From contig NZ_BQME02000002.1 of NCBI RefSeq assembly GCF_022180385.2, positions 2,382,501 through 2,446,500 on the forward strand: a stretch of 64,000 nucleotides of DNA, written 5' to 3'. The translations under genes were made by a program, and so were the position numbers. Shown here piece by piece: positions 16,855-26,052 of the stretch; positions within the stretch are counted from its first letter, which is position 1, and every line of letters starts with the position of its first letter. Source of the DNA: Paenibacillus sp. L3-i20. GTDB lineage: Bacteria; Bacillota; Bacilli; Paenibacillales; Paenibacillaceae. A model generated the notes under the pieces. That model was given only the letters and a program-made list of their open reading frames with translations. It was not told the origin of the DNA and ran no database searches.

Positions 16855-17089
16855 ATGAAGTTAACACCGCAATAGGTAAACATAATTTGCAAAGGTGATG
16901 AAGAAATTGCCAGTTACTTCCATGCGCTGCTTACGGTTGTAGATCAACAAGCAAAACGAATCGAGATTTAGAAAAGCGTGTGCACGAATTAGAACGGCAA
17001 CCCGGTCAAAATAGCAATAATAGCATAATGCCTCCTTCTAGCGACGGTTTGCGTAAACCGACGAATCTGCCTATCCTATCATCTTCTTG
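16855..17089 (+). pseudogene. IS66 family transposase, N-terminal remnant
   Basis: Preceded by an intact ribosome site (AAGGGAG), the frame reads MKLTPQ, stop, VNIICKGDEEIASYFHALL... and, after a further stop and a one-base frameshift, LEKRVHELERQPGQNSNN, then PPSSDGLRKPTN. This is the start of IS66-type TnpC (coiled coil followed by the N-S-S-[KM]-PPSSDG motif). Similarity ends near 17075 and about 85% of the transposase is missing. No terminal repeats were found. Confidence 0.85.
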
Positions 17090-17383
17090 ATTCCTTGCAA
17101 CTAAAATTACACTCGGATGTACGTAGAATTCCTCTTAAATCACCTTATTTCATTTTTTATAAATTCACCATAATTTTACGAACAATGAAATGAATCATTT
17201 TCGTTAGCTTATCTACTGACATTGCATATTGCTTGCTGCTACTTGTGATACAAGAAACTAACACCAAGCATTCATTATTGAAAAGCTTCTTCTTTTCTTA
17301 TAGGTACTCTGTTGCAGTATTCACAATTAAAATATGAGACATATTTTATTGAATAGTTTGAACTGCACCTCAAATCTATTGAA

Positions 17384-17410
17384 TAAGAAAAGCCGCCTCA
17401 AGGGCGGCTT
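17384..17410 (-). terminator. Terminator of the methyltransferase gene
   Basis: AAGCCGCC and GGCGGCTT pair across a 5-base loop and run into TTTTCTT on the minus strand. Confidence 0.9.
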
Positions 17411-17418
17411 CTCTTCAT

Positions 17419-18198
17419 TTATTTTTTTGTAGCTTCGTAAATAAATACCTGCTTTCCACTCGTTGGCTCTTTTCCATACTCGTAGTCAGCGGATACCGTT
17501 ACATCAGTGAAACCTACACTCTCAAGAATATACTTAAATTCCTCTACCCCATACCACCGAAGAGCAAAACGTTGCAGTTCTGTCTGAATAAGTTCCCCAT
17601 TACGCCACTTCTCATATTTTAAGTAGCTGACCTCATTTTGTTGAAAGAACAAATCAGCTTCTACAAGCTTACTTTCCATTGTAATGATATCACCATTCGG
17701 AAGATGATATGTCGCTGAGCCATTCCATTTCCCTATATCAGAACTGTTAAATTGATTGTCTGGTAAAAATAAATCCATAATAATTCGTCCACCGGATTCC
17801 AAGTGCTCATATAGACGTTTTAAAACTTCAATTGACTCCGAACGTTGTTCTATTAACAGAAATGAACCGCCTGGAACAATAATCGCTTCATATTTGTTAG
17901 GTAAATCCAATTCCTTTAAGTCTGCCCGGTACAAATTGGCTTCGAGACCTCGATCTTTACAATGCTGTCGGCAAGTATCCAACATCTGAACAGAATAATC
18001 CACGCCATCTACAAGAAGACCAGATTCAAGCAGCGGAATAAAAACTCGTCCAGAACCAACCATTGCTTCAAGTACCCGCCCCTCACAATGTTTCAGTCTC
18101 TTTTGGTAATATTCAATATCCCCGTTAAGCGACTGCCCGATTTTTTTCGTTAGTTCATAAACCTCAGTGCAAAGCTCACCATAATAACTAAATGACAT
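17419..18198 (-). CDS. Class I SAM-dependent methyltransferase
   Basis: The 259-residue protein has the Rossmann-fold motif I VLEAMVGSGRVFIPLLESG near residue 53, then VDGVDYSVQMLDTCR (motif II acidic residue) and AIIVPGGSFLLIE (motif IV region). The substrate is unknown; relatives include small-molecule methylases of the UbiE/ubiquinone type. GGAGG precedes the ATG. It is transcribed away from the PadR-CPBP unit, with 248 bases between them. Confidence 0.87.
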   Translation of the reverse strand: MSFSYYGELCTEVYELTKKIGQSLNGDIEYYQKRLKHCEGRVLEAMVGSGRVFIPLLESGLLVDGVDYSVQMLDTCRQHCKDRGLEANLYRADLKELDLPNKYEAIIVPGGSFLLIEQRSESIEVLKRLYEHLESGGRIIMDLFLPDNQFNSSDIGKWNGSATYHLPNGDIITMESKLVEADLFFQQNEVSYLKYEKWRNGELIQTELQRFALRWYGVEEFKYILESVGFTDVTVSADYEYGKEPTSGKQVFIYEATKK

Positions 18199-18369
18199 GT
18201 ATCTTTTTCCTCCATACTCTCTTTTAATTAGCTGATTTAAATGTAAACGACTAAGAAAATATTGGCAATTGTGCAGTTTGTTTTAAATCAAATAGTACCT
18301 CCTGCTTGAGATACGATCAACATCCCACAACCTAGACAGCATATCCATCATTGCCACGAAATTTTATTG

Positions 18370-18398
18370 TTGACAACAAATTACATTAAAAGTATATT
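18370..18398 (+). promoter_or_regulatory. Sigma-A promoter of the PadR-CPBP unit
   Basis: A perfect -35 box TTGACA (18370-18375), a 17-base spacer and -10 TATATT (18393-18398). The expected start of transcription is near 18405, inside the palindrome. Confidence 0.88.
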
Positions 18399-18400
18399 GA

Positions 18401-18419
18401 ATATATCAAATAGATATAT
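18401..18419. promoter_or_regulatory. Palindromic operator at the PadR promoter
   Basis: ATATATC-AAATA-GATATAT is a perfect inverted repeat with 7-base arms, placed over the predicted transcription start and 27 bases before the PadR ATG. The position is that of an autorepressor site. Confidence 0.7.
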
Positions 18420-18446
18420 CGAGTTGATACATAAAGGAGTTAGCTT

Positions 18447-18971
18447 ATGACTGAATTAGTTATATTAGGAATGTTGATTCAAGGAAAAATGAGCGGCTAT
18501 GATATTAAAAAAATTACAGAGCAGTCTGTCGGAATCTTTTACAAAATGAGCTATGGAAGTCTATACCCCGCCCTCAAACGTCTTCTGGAAAGTGGGTTCG
18601 TAACGGAAGAAGAAACGAAAGACAGTAAAAACAAAAAAGTGTACAGCATTACAACCGACGGACAGCAGCATTTTATGAAATGGTTAAGTGAACCTCTTCA
18701 ATCGAACAAACGCGAATATTTGATCAAAATCTTCTTTTATGATTACTTGGATGAACCAACAAAAAAGCGCAACTTAATGACATACCAACAAACGATCGCA
18801 CGTAACATTTCACAAATGGAAGTTGTGCAATCCATCGTATCCAAGGAACTTGAGCAACTGGAAGATAAAGACGCTTATTACTACCGCGTATCTGTCATGC
18901 ATTATGGTTTACACTTTTTCAAGATGGAAAATGAATGGCTAAAAAAAATAATCGAAAAAGAGGAATTTTAA
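18447..18971 (+). CDS. PadR family transcriptional regulator
   Basis: The 174-residue protein has an N-terminal PadR winged helix (ILGMLIQGKMSGYDIKKI, then GSLYPALKRLLESGFVTEEE and KKVYSIT). A C-terminal helical dimerisation domain of the Vir-type extends from about residue 90. PadR proteins usually repress their own gene and a neighbouring membrane protein or exporter until a ligand binds. The gene has a strong promoter with a palindrome at the start site and abuts a CPBP protein gene. Confidence 0.92.
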   Translation: MTELVILGMLIQGKMSGYDIKKITEQSVGIFYKMSYGSLYPALKRLLESGFVTEEETKDSKNKKVYSITTDGQQHFMKWLSEPLQSNKREYLIKIFFYDYLDEPTKKRNLMTYQQTIARNISQMEVVQSIVSKELEQLEDKDAYYYRVSVMHYGLHFFKMENEWLKKIIEKEEF

Positions 18972-19724
18972 ATGAAAACAACGGATAGCTTCTTTATAAA
19001 AAGACCTATAGCCACTCTTATTTTAATCGAGCTTATGCTTATCATTTTTGTTGCCGGAGGCAGCGCCTTCACATCGATCGCTGAGATTACACATCCACTA
19101 GCTCTAACCATTGGCTTTATTCCGATTGCACTATTTCTTGTTATCTACCTGACTGCAAAAAAACAATGGAACACCTTTTATTTCACTAGTCTTTCTAAAC
19201 TAACAAAGCAACAATGGCTCGAATACTTACCACTGCTGCTCATATTAATCGTATTATTGATCGCTAATAAAGGCTTTGAACCTGCTCCTTTCTCATTTTT
19301 CGCATATATGCTTCTGTCCCAGTTATTTTTAGTTGGGTTTGTTGAAGAAACGTTGTTCCGGGGAATAATGCTGCGGGTTCTTATGCCAAAAGGAAAAGCT
19401 ATTGCGGTCGTCGTTTCCAGCGTATTGTTTGGAGTCACCCATGCTTTGCAGGCACTAGGCGGTCAATCGTTAGAAGATACCATTTTGCAAATTGTATATG
19501 CGTTAGTTCTAGGCTTTGTACTGGCAATGCTCGTTTTGAGAAATCGCTCCATTCTGCTCGCCGTCCTCTTCCACGGTTTGCATAACTTCCTTAACTTCAC
19601 TGGAAATGATCCTGGCACTCATCTTTATTCCTATATCGTTATCGCAATTCTCGTCATTCAAGCTCTATGGCTAGTGTCTTCATCCAAAAAAACGATGGTT
19701 CAATCAAACGTTATTTACTCCTAG
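18972..19724 (+). CDS. CPBP family intramembrane glutamic protease (Abi/Rce1 type)
   Basis: The 250-residue membrane protein has about eight hydrophobic segments and the three family motifs: EETLFRG (catalytic Glu pair and Arg), FGVTHALQ and LFHGLHNFL. Members are intramembrane proteases related to Rce1 and to bacteriocin self-immunity proteins. Its ATG directly follows the PadR stop (TAA-ATG), so the two are coupled and the regulator likely controls this gene. Confidence 0.9.
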   Translation: MKTTDSFFIKRPIATLILIELMLIIFVAGGSAFTSIAEITHPLALTIGFIPIALFLVIYLTAKKQWNTFYFTSLSKLTKQQWLEYLPLLLILIVLLIANKGFEPAPFSFFAYMLLSQLFLVGFVEETLFRGIMLRVLMPKGKAIAVVVSSVLFGVTHALQALGGQSLEDTILQIVYALVLGFVLAMLVLRNRSILLAVLFHGLHNFLNFTGNDPGTHLYSYIVIAILVIQALWLVSSSKKTMVQSNVIYS

Positions 19725-19766
19725 TTGCAGGCGACAGGGATGGTCGGTTTTCAATAAGTAATAATA

Positions 19767-19806
19767 AAAGACTGGTGTATCGGATAGCCGATGCCCCAGT
19801 CTTTTT
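19767..19806 (+). terminator. Terminator of the PadR-CPBP unit
   Basis: AAAGACTGG-GTATCGG, loop ATAG, then CCGATGC-CCAGTCTTT is followed by TT on the plus strand. Confidence 0.88.
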
Positions 19807-19830
19807 GAAATCCATTACTCGAAAATAGGA

Positions 19831-19959
19831 TTAACGCTTTCTTTTAAAGAGATTTAACTTCTTCTTAGGCTTCGTTTCTTTTTCAACTAGTGTATGCATG
19901 AGGACAGGACATTTGGGGCCAGGAAGAAAAATCAATAAGTTGAGATCCTTATGATTCAC
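19831..19959 (-). CDS. Possible 42-residue basic small protein
   Basis: A GTG at 19959 with GGAG eight bases upstream opens a 42-codon frame. The N-terminal half is hydrophobic (LNLLIFLPGPKCPVLMHTL) and the tail strongly basic (KPKKKLNLFKRKR). No family is recognised. The ribosome site and the clear charge pattern support it; the length and the GTG start weaken the case. It lies downstream of the coiled-coil gene on the same strand. Confidence 0.42.
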   Translation of the reverse strand: MNHKDLNLLIFLPGPKCPVLMHTLVEKETKPKKKLNLFKRKR

Positions 19960-20121
19960 AAAACCATCTCCTTCATTAGTTGTCGATGCCATTTTATATT
20001 AGCATAGATGTGATGTCGAATAATCGCATCTCATAACCAGAGTAGGAATATTTCATCTTATTCATTTTCAATTGTAGCAAAAGCTTTAAAATAGACAATA
20101 TAAATCAGTACAGGAACTAGC

Positions 20122-21066
20122 TCATTGAGTCTCCTCAATCCAAGCAATACGTTTCGCTTTTAATTGAGACACCTCTTTTTCCGCATTGCTAAGTTCAACT
20201 TCGAGAGACTTCACTACGATTCTTAGCTTTTCAAGCGCCCTTAGTACCTGTTCTTGCGCATCTTTAATACGGCCTTGAACAAGCCAGTCGGAAATCAAAC
20301 CGTCAAACCAGTAATCCGCCATTTTAAGTGTCCCACTTATATCGATATGAATATTCGTCGACTTATCAAGATCAGATAACTCTTTATGTAAGTCTTGCAA
20401 TTGGCGATTTGCATTATGAATAGACGTTTTTGCATCATCTATATGCTCATGCTTAATATGAGTGCTTAATAAACCACCATTCGCCCACAAATCCCAGTTG
20501 CCCCAGTTCTCCGCTTTTTCCAAATGCTCCGAAGCATAAGTTAGCGAGGACAGGACGCCACGACCGGCAGAAAGTGCCTCTTTTATCTCCTTAAGCAGTA
20601 AGCTTTTGTGCGAAATATGTTCTTCCATCTCCTCCAGTTCATCAACTGTATGTGGGGAATTACGTAACGCAGTTTCCTTCCTTAACATCAGCTCATTGTA
20701 ATCTGAGCCTGCGTTCGAAAGACTAACATATTGCTCGCCAACAGCTAGCAGCTCCTCTTTAAGTTCCTTAAGAATTTGCTTGGCTTCTTGAAGTTTCAGT
20801 ACTGCTATCAGTTCCTGCTGACGTTCAAGTTCAAGTTGATCCGTCTTGCTTCTCAATATCGTATGAAACAAATTCATTAGAGATAACCTCGTCAGTTTCT
20901 CAACATCCTCTTGCTCCATCTCCAGCTCCACTTCCAACTTTACGATTAGTACTTCCTGCTCTCTGATTCGCTTATTCAAATACCGCTGCTTCTCTACAAC
21001 TCTGGACAGCTCATGCATCCGCTCTTTTATTTCTGTGAAACGCTCAAAATCTAACTCCTCAGACAT
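20122..21066 (-). CDS. Cytoplasmic coiled-coil protein of unknown function
   Basis: The 314-residue, highly charged protein has no signal peptide or membrane helix. Heptad-like Leu/Glu/Lys segments occupy about residues 10-135 and 250-314. Between them is a non-coiled centre with GNWDLWANGGLLST and HIDISGTLKMADYWFDGLI, aromatic motifs that look like a helical bundle or partner-binding region. I recognise no named family. ATG 21066 is chosen for its AGGAGGG site six bases upstream; the frame runs 11 codons further without one. It appears monocistronic. Confidence 0.8.
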   Translation of the reverse strand: MSEELDFERFTEIKERMHELSRVVEKQRYLNKRIREQEVLIVKLEVELEMEQEDVEKLTRLSLMNLFHTILRSKTDQLELERQQELIAVLKLQEAKQILKELKEELLAVGEQYVSLSNAGSDYNELMLRKETALRNSPHTVDELEEMEEHISHKSLLLKEIKEALSAGRGVLSSLTYASEHLEKAENWGNWDLWANGGLLSTHIKHEHIDDAKTSIHNANRQLQDLHKELSDLDKSTNIHIDISGTLKMADYWFDGLISDWLVQGRIKDAQEQVLRALEKLRIVVKSLEVELSNAEKEVSQLKAKRIAWIEETQ

Positions 21067-21359
21067 TCCAACCCTCCTGTTCAAAATCGTTCTCTCCATC
21101 TAACCTTTAACGACTTTTACTGGAAAAAGTTTCATTCCATAACTGGCTGTCATCCAACCTTTCTATTCATTTCCTCTATTATTTCTTGGATTATGGTCAA
21201 AAAAAATACTCCCTTCTATTTGCTAAACAACGCAAACAAAAGAGAGCATATTTTCACATTATATTGGTGCAGGTGTACGTAGAATATCAACATCACCAAC
21301 GTCATAACCCCTTTTATTACAGAGATTATGAGCGATTGATGACATCTAATAGTTTCAAT

Positions 21360-22895
21360 CTATTCCCACTCAATTGTAGCTGGTGGTTTCGATGTCACGT
21401 CATAAACGATACGGTTTACGTTGTCTACTTCGTTAACGATACGTACTGAGATTTTCTCAAGAATATCCCAAGGAATACGTGCCCAGTCAGCTGTCATGCC
21501 GTCGATGGATGTTACTGCACGGATACCTACTGTGTAGGAATACGTACGAGCGTCGCCCATTACGCCAACACTCTTCATGTTAGGAAGAGCCGTGAAGTAT
21601 TGCCAGATCTCGCGATCAAGGCCAGCTTTAGCGATCTCTTCGCGCAAGATAGCATCGGACTCACGAACGATATGAAGCTTGTCCTCTGTTACTTCGCCAA
21701 GAACACGGATTGAAAGACCCGGGCCTGGGAATGGCTGACGCCAAACGATTGCTTCTGGAAGGCCACATTCTTCGCCAACTTTACGAACCTCATCTTTGAA
21801 TAGCGCTTTAAGAGGCTCAATAAGCTTGAACTTAATATCTTCAGGCAATCCACCAACATTGTGGTGAGATTTGATTGTTTGAGCTGTAGCAGTACCGCTC
21901 TCTACGATGTCTGTGTAAAGCGTACCTTGTGCCAAAAACTCAAAGTCATCCAGCTTGTCCGATTCTTCTTGGAAAACGTAAATAAATTCGTTGCCGATAA
22001 TTTTACGTTTTTGCTCTGGATCTTCTACGCCCTTCAGCTTGCCAAGGAAACGCTCTTGCGCATCGATTTTTAGAACTTTCATATCGAATTTGCCTACGAA
22101 TGTTTCCATAACGCCCTCTGCTTCGCCTTTGCGCAGCATACCGTGGTCGATAAACATACAAGTAAGCTGGTCGCCGATTGCTTTATGAAGAAGAATAGCT
22201 ACAACGGATGAATCTACGCCGCCAGAAAGCGCGCAAAGCACCTTTTTGTCGCCAACTTCATTACGGATATCACGAATTGCATCTTCAATAAACGATTCCA
22301 TCGTCCAATTTCCATCACAATCACAAACGTTGTAAAGGAAGTTGCGAATCATTTCATTACCAAACTCCGAGTGACGAACTTCTGGATGGAATTGAACTGC
22401 AAAGAATCCACGATCAGCATTGCTCATTGCTGCAATTGCATGATCTGAACTTGCATCTAATTTAAAGCCTTCAGGCAATTCAACTACATGATCGCCATGA
22501 CTCATCCAAACAGTTTGAACCTTGTCAAGACCAAAGCCGATTTGTGATCCTTCTATAAATTCAACTTCCGCCTTACCATATTCACGTTTGCCTGCACGCT
22601 CAACTTTACCGCCCAGTTGATTCGACATAAGCTGCATACCGTAACAAATACCGAAAATTGGAATGTTCAAATCATAGATCGCAGGGTCTACCATTGGTGA
22701 ATTTTCTTCATATACACTAGCGGGTCCTCCCGAGAATACAATACCCTTCGGCTGCAATTCACGGATCCGTTCTACTGATGTATTATACGGCAATAGCTCG
22801 CTGTATACGCCCAAATCACGAATACGGCGTGCTATAAGTTGGTTATATTGTCCTCCAAAATCCAGAACAACGATCATTTCATTTTGCTTAGTCAT
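21360..22895 (-). CDS. guaA: GMP synthase (glutamine-hydrolysing)
   Basis: The 511-residue enzyme converts XMP to GMP with ATP and glutamine. The N-terminal class I amidotransferase domain has the nucleophile in GICYGMQ and the His-Glu pair in FHPEVRHSE. The ATP pyrophosphatase domain has the P-loop LSGGVDSSV near residue 225. The C-terminal dimerisation domain ends with the conserved RIVYDVTSKPPATIEWE. Length and order are canonical. GGGAGG lies before the ATG. It stands directly downstream of the MoxR-DUF58-TgpA operon, an arrangement also seen in Bacillales. Confidence 0.97.
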   Translation of the reverse strand: MTKQNEMIVVLDFGGQYNQLIARRIRDLGVYSELLPYNTSVERIRELQPKGIVFSGGPASVYEENSPMVDPAIYDLNIPIFGICYGMQLMSNQLGGKVERAGKREYGKAEVEFIEGSQIGFGLDKVQTVWMSHGDHVVELPEGFKLDASSDHAIAAMSNADRGFFAVQFHPEVRHSEFGNEMIRNFLYNVCDCDGNWTMESFIEDAIRDIRNEVGDKKVLCALSGGVDSSVVAILLHKAIGDQLTCMFIDHGMLRKGEAEGVMETFVGKFDMKVLKIDAQERFLGKLKGVEDPEQKRKIIGNEFIYVFQEESDKLDDFEFLAQGTLYTDIVESGTATAQTIKSHHNVGGLPEDIKFKLIEPLKALFKDEVRKVGEECGLPEAIVWRQPFPGPGLSIRVLGEVTEDKLHIVRESDAILREEIAKAGLDREIWQYFTALPNMKSVGVMGDARTYSYTVGIRAVTSIDGMTADWARIPWDILEKISVRIVNEVDNVNRIVYDVTSKPPATIEWE

Positions 22896-23034
22896 TACCG
22901 AGCCTCCCTCAATTGATGTAGTAATTATATATAAGGCGCTTTGAGAGAGTCAAGGCGCAGAGCATATCCTGTCGAATATGTAACACCGTACCTTAGAAAA
23001 CTATCCTAGGGAACGGTTTTTTTGGCATTAATGC

Positions 23035-26000
23035 TCAATTATTACCCAAATAACGTCTTTGCGCCTTTGTTTGACGATCGAGCGTACGATCCTGCTTCAA
23101 AAGTTTGATGCACACCTCTCGAAGCTCATCTATTGTGGGGGCATTTGGTAAATACCCAGGAGCACTATAGTTCGCATCCTCTAGCCAATGCGTTAACCTT
23201 ATTAATGTGCTCTGCTGCTCCGTATTCATACGTTCACCAAGCGAACTCGTCAACTCTCGCAGTGTCATATGACTAGCTTGACGATGCGAAGCCAATGCTT
23301 CCGCTCCGCTCAGTCGGCTGCGCAGCAATTCGATGAGTGCTTCCGCCACATCGATAAGACTTTCCCTCTGCCGCTCAGCTCCGCTACAGGCAGCCTTCGC
23401 CGTTGCTTGGCGGCGCGGTCCAAGCGCCGCAGCTTCGCTCGCAGCGCCAAGCTGCTCCCGCTGCGCCGATGCGCTAGCCGCTACGCCGCCGGGCAGCTCG
23501 CTCAGCGCTAGCGCTGCTCCGGCTAGCGCAGGCGCCCCAAGCCGCGCGCTAGCCGCGCTATAGCGGCGCAGCGCGAGCCGCAGGCGCAGCCGCTTGCGCT
23601 GCGCCGCAGCTATTGCTGCGCCTGCTAGCGCCAGCGCGGCAGCGCCTACGCTAGCTGCCGCTAGTGGCGCAGCCGCAGCCGCTTCAGCGGCGCTAACCGC
23701 ACCGCGGGCGATCGCTTTCGCCCCGCGCGCAAGAGCTACGGCTGCTTGCTCTCCCGCCGCCTCAAACCTGCTGGCGAGCTTTGCAAAGCTCAGCTCGCCA
23801 CCACTTTCCGCAGCGGCTCCGCCATTCGCTGCGTCCCTACTGCCTTCCCCCGAGCCAGCGCCGGGGGAAGACGCAACTGCACTCACGCCATCAAAACCTG
23901 GTGTCGGATCAAACGGCACCCAGCCTGCGCCTGGGAAATACACTTCCACCCACGCATGAGCATCCGAGTTTTTCACCTCGTACTGCGTATTACCTGCCGC
24001 GAGTGAAAGTTCCACATTTTTAGCAGTCGCTCCGTCTTTTGCTTGAACAACAGTACCTGGAGTAAAACCTTTCACCCACCTAGCAGGAATGCCCTCTGCG
24101 CGAAGCATAACAACCATTGCCGTAGAGAAATGAACACAATAACCTTTTCGCTGCTCGAAAAGAAAGTGGTCAACAAAATCTGTTCCAGCAGGAGGAGCTT
24201 TACTATCTGTTTTCGTATAGGAGAAACTGCTCTCTAGAAATCGCTCAATCGCCTTTACCCGGTCATAACGACTTGTGACTCCTCCACCAGACACTTCTGC
24301 AGCCAAGGCAGCAACACGACTAGGCAGTGAATCTGGCAGCTGCAAAAAAACCTCCAACTCATCATCACTTAAATCCTCAGCCTCAGCCTTATCTTTCTCA
24401 TTTGCACTTGTCTTTGCATTTCCTTCTGCATCTGCCCCTGTACTTGCTCCCGCACTTTCATCATTGGAACCTAATCCAGAAGTTAATTCCTTATTTTCTT
24501 CCCCAAACTCAAATCCGCTTTCATCCAATGCTTGAAGCTCATCTTCCCCCGTAATTGGCAAGTAGCTTTCTATCGTATACTGCTCTACTATTGTCATTTC
24601 TGATTGTGCATACAAGCTGTCTATGAGATCATTTTTTAAGTAACTGCCAAGCTTCCGCCTTGGATCTGCAGCGATCATCTCAGTTACTTGAACTGGTTGT
24701 CCAGATGCAAAAAGCGGCATTGCAGCAATTGGATTTTCCCATGTTATTGTTTGTTTAATAAGTGAACCTTTCTTTTGGGTGGTCCCCCCTGCAAACCCGC
24801 TATTCCCCTCTGAGGTCACTCCCGTTTCACGTACAGAAGTACTACTAGTTTGTACTGGCAATAGTGTCAACTCACTAACATCGTTACTCCAGCCGCTGCC
24901 ATCATAAAATGACTTCGATTCACCACGCCAATTGGCTCTAATGGATGAATAACCATTAAATACGACAGTAGAGTCATCGCTTAGCGATGCACCAAGCTTT
25001 GTATCATCAAATCCATAACCTGTTAAGCCTTTGCCTAGCTGACCTGCCTTTGAGTTTCTAAGTGCCGCAACAGATGCGCCATCCGAGTTTATTGCATCTA
25101 TCCCCTGTTGTAGACGTTCCGTCATCGCAACTGTCCACGCAGCAGGCGCCAAATCAGTTTCTTTTTCACCACTTGCAAGAAGTGAGAAGCCAACAATAAT
25201 TAACGTTAAAAACAATGAGCCAGCTAACCAACTGCGATCTACACCTTGCAGTCGACCCACGCCAACATCCATCATACGTCTGACACGTGGCAATGCTACA
25301 ACTGCCGCTAGCAAAAGACCTTCTGCTGTTGTACGCAATAAACCTGACATAACATCCATACCTAGCCATATATGCAGTGTTACCAAATAAAGCAGTGTTA
25401 TTGCAGCAATGCTTAGCGCAGTCTGCCTTAACCATATTAATGATTGTAATGCTGGTGCAAGCAGCGACCAGCCGACAAATAATAAAAGTGTGCGAATTTC
25501 ATCAGACATTGCCCATAGTCCATTTTGTATAATTAACTGGACCTGTTCAGTGAGCAAGACTGGAAAAGCTATCAACCAATCTAAAACACTTTGGTTGTCA
25601 CTCTTAAACAATAACATCAAGCCTGCCAATACAATTACAATATTGAGTGGTATTGTAACACCCAAAGACAGTCTGAAAATACCAGTGAGCAATATTAAAC
25701 CTATGACCATCATCAGCGGAATAGGCTGGAAGATAAGGGACAATTGGCCTGAGTTGCCCCATGGGAGCAGCCATTCTGCCAGCAGTCCAAAAAGAAGCAG
25801 TGATGTTACGCCACGAAATGCAAAAGACCCTTCATACTCCTTTTCATCATCACGATCCGCACCCTTTACTTGATTACGAATCAACATTTGTTCCTCTAAT
25901 CTGTCGTTGTCTGCCTGTTCACTTTCGGTTCCTCTCGCTTGCTCTTGCTTCGATCCGCTTACTATTTCTCCATTCATGTCTAGTGATGAAAATTCATTGA

Positions 26001-26052
26001 TTTCCCTATTCATTTCTTTTGATGAATATTCATCCCACTTATCAGATGGCAT
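23035..26052 (-). CDS. TgpA-type membrane transglutaminase-like protein (DUF3488 plus transglutaminase core)
   Basis: The protein has 1005 residues. A charged cytoplasmic N-terminus of about 75 is followed by about seven membrane helices (DUF3488) to about 290 and an extracytoplasmic region. The transglutaminase core has its Cys in GYCVHFSTAMVVMLR, His in DAHAWVEVYFP and Asp in FDPTPG, at about 655-745. A very Ala/Gly-rich stretch (about 750-910), which includes one further helix, leads to a cytoplasmic tail. The gene overlaps the DUF58 gene by 11 bases. The Ala-rich part is strikingly GC-rich compared with its surroundings. Confidence 0.92.
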   Translation of the reverse strand: MPSDKWDEYSSKEMNREINEFSSLDMNGEIVSGSKQEQARGTESEQADNDRLEEQMLIRNQVKGADRDDEKEYEGSFAFRGVTSLLLFGLLAEWLLPWGNSGQLSLIFQPIPLMMVIGLILLTGIFRLSLGVTIPLNIVIVLAGLMLLFKSDNQSVLDWLIAFPVLLTEQVQLIIQNGLWAMSDEIRTLLLFVGWSLLAPALQSLIWLRQTALSIAAITLLYLVTLHIWLGMDVMSGLLRTTAEGLLLAAVVALPRVRRMMDVGVGRLQGVDRSWLAGSLFLTLIIVGFSLLASGEKETDLAPAAWTVAMTERLQQGIDAINSDGASVAALRNSKAGQLGKGLTGYGFDDTKLGASLSDDSTVVFNGYSSIRANWRGESKSFYDGSGWSNDVSELTLLPVQTSSTSVRETGVTSEGNSGFAGGTTQKKGSLIKQTITWENPIAAMPLFASGQPVQVTEMIAADPRRKLGSYLKNDLIDSLYAQSEMTIVEQYTIESYLPITGEDELQALDESGFEFGEENKELTSGLGSNDESAGASTGADAEGNAKTSANEKDKAEAEDLSDDELEVFLQLPDSLPSRVAALAAEVSGGGVTSRYDRVKAIERFLESSFSYTKTDSKAPPAGTDFVDHFLFEQRKGYCVHFSTAMVVMLRAEGIPARWVKGFTPGTVVQAKDGATAKNVELSLAAGNTQYEVKNSDAHAWVEVYFPGAGWVPFDPTPGFDGVSAVASSPGAGSGEGSRDAANGGAAAESGGELSFAKLASRFEAAGEQAAVALARGAKAIARGAVSAAEAAAAAPLAAASVGAAALALAGAAIAAAQRKRLRLRLALRRYSAASARLGAPALAGAALALSELPGGVAASASAQREQLGAASEAAALGPRRQATAKAACSGAERQRESLIDVAEALIELLRSRLSGAEALASHRQASHMTLRELTSSLGERMNTEQQSTLIRLTHWLEDANYSAPGYLPNAPTIDELREVCIKLLKQDRTLDRQTKAQRRYLGNN

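Larger units (their letters stand above)
16601..17418. other. Gene-poor spacer with a dead transposase
   Basis: More than 800 bases lie between the peptidase and methyltransferase genes. The only interpretable contents are the IS66 fragment at 16855-17089 and the methyltransferase terminator at 17384-17410. The rest is AT-rich without a convincing frame. Confidence 0.6.

Noticed and set aside
22993..23029. Hairpin with a T-run on plus between guaA and the transglutaminase gene
   Set aside because: It would terminate only plus-strand transcription, where no gene ends. The stem has several mismatches, so I do not list it as a terminator.
23269..24006. Several long plus-strand open frames rich in Ala, Arg and Ser
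   Set aside because: They lie opposite the GC-rich part of the transglutaminase gene, where high GC removes stops in all frames; none has a ribosome site or a recognisable domain.
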